64,000 nucleotides of DNA from Alistipes sp. (GTDB lineage Bacteria; Bacteroidota; Bacteroidia; Bacteroidales; Rikenellaceae): positions 124,001 to 188,000 of the forward strand of contig JAGBEH010000001.1 of the NCBI GenBank assembly GCA_017937125.1, written 5' to 3'. The position numbers and the translations under genes are program-made. Positions 63,947 through 64,000 of this stretch are shown piece by piece. Numbering within the stretch: the first letter of the stretch is position 1; the number at the start of each line of letters is the position of its first letter. The notes beneath the pieces were generated by a model. That model was given only the letters and a program-made list of their open reading frames with translations. It made no database searches and was not told the origin of the DNA.

Positions 63947-64000
63947 ATGATGAAAAAGATTTTTATCGTATTGGGTTTGGCAGTCGGAGTACTGACATCC
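63947..64000 (+). CDS. Start of an exported protein (truncated by the window end)
   Basis: Eighteen codons, MMKKIFIVLGLAVGVLTS, forming a typical signal peptide start; the frame runs off the end of the window. ATG 63950 is an equally good start. By analogy with the two other microprotein loci it is predicted to encode a lipoprotein with a fimbrillin-like N-domain, but nothing beyond the signal peptide is visible. Confidence 0.7.
   Translation, partial: MMKKIFIVLGLAVGVLTS

Overview
The window is chromosomal DNA of a Bacteroidota species, most likely Bacteroidales and possibly Alistipes-like (GC-rich). The evidence is two TonB-dependent/SusC-type receptors, a SusD homologue, many lipoproteins with a short lipobox, BACON, GLUG, BspA-LRR and fimbrillin-like domains, and repeated Bacteroidota promoter elements (TTG/TTTG, about 18-21 nt, TAnnTTTG) just upstream of genes. 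The genus is an inference; no rRNA gene is present. I saw no tRNA, CRISPR array, insertion sequence or prophage.

Layout. 1-2252: end of rpoC with its terminator, a choloylglycine-hydrolase-type amidase and a HAD phosphatase. 2313-8109: an envelope-biogenesis operon (OstA/LptA-like protein and two parvulin-type PPIases) and a CPBP membrane protease. 8239-12682: parA-parB-DUF5683-mltD operon. 12771-15165: an LRR surface lipoprotein preceded by a microprotein gene and a C10 tract. 15265-20649: mnmE, a K+ channel, a YiiX-like hydrolase, DUF1893, an ECF S-component and an Fe-S aldo/keto reductase. 20750-27939: crcB, then a complete urease cluster ureABCEFGD with a urea transporter. 27996-37078: an FUSC-MFS fusion transporter, a TonB receptor, a CorA transporter, an MFS transporter, ferritin and an NhaD-type antiporter. 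37306-40744: sdhCAB fumarate reductase/succinate dehydrogenase. 40967-48109: 5-formyl-THF cyclo-ligase, a DUF5723 protein, a 978-residue lipoprotein and uvrC. 48210-53277: a microprotein gene plus a fimbrillin-like lipoprotein, a YeiH-type exporter and a flavodiiron protein. 53464-64000: an ECF sigma / FecR / STN-SusC / SusD / BACON-GLUG surface locus, ending in a third microprotein gene and the start of another exported protein.

Together the genes suit a gut anaerobe: fumarate respiration, oxygen and iron defence (flavodiiron protein, ferritin), nitrogen from urea, possible bile-salt or other amide hydrolysis, and sigma/anti-sigma-controlled nutrient uptake.

The most unusual signals are two. 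First, a family of 40-48 residue microproteins (14861-14983 minus, 48210-48356 plus, 63790-63918 plus) shares an ungapped 18-residue core and an acidic tail. Each lies directly in front of a gene for an exported protein, and the two complete ones are lipoproteins sharing a fimbrillin-like N-terminal domain. Second, there are two long G homopolymers (read on the coding strand). One, G9, lies inside the ECF sigma gene. The other, G10, lies in the leader of the LRR lipoprotein. Both look like candidate phase-variation switches for surface proteins.
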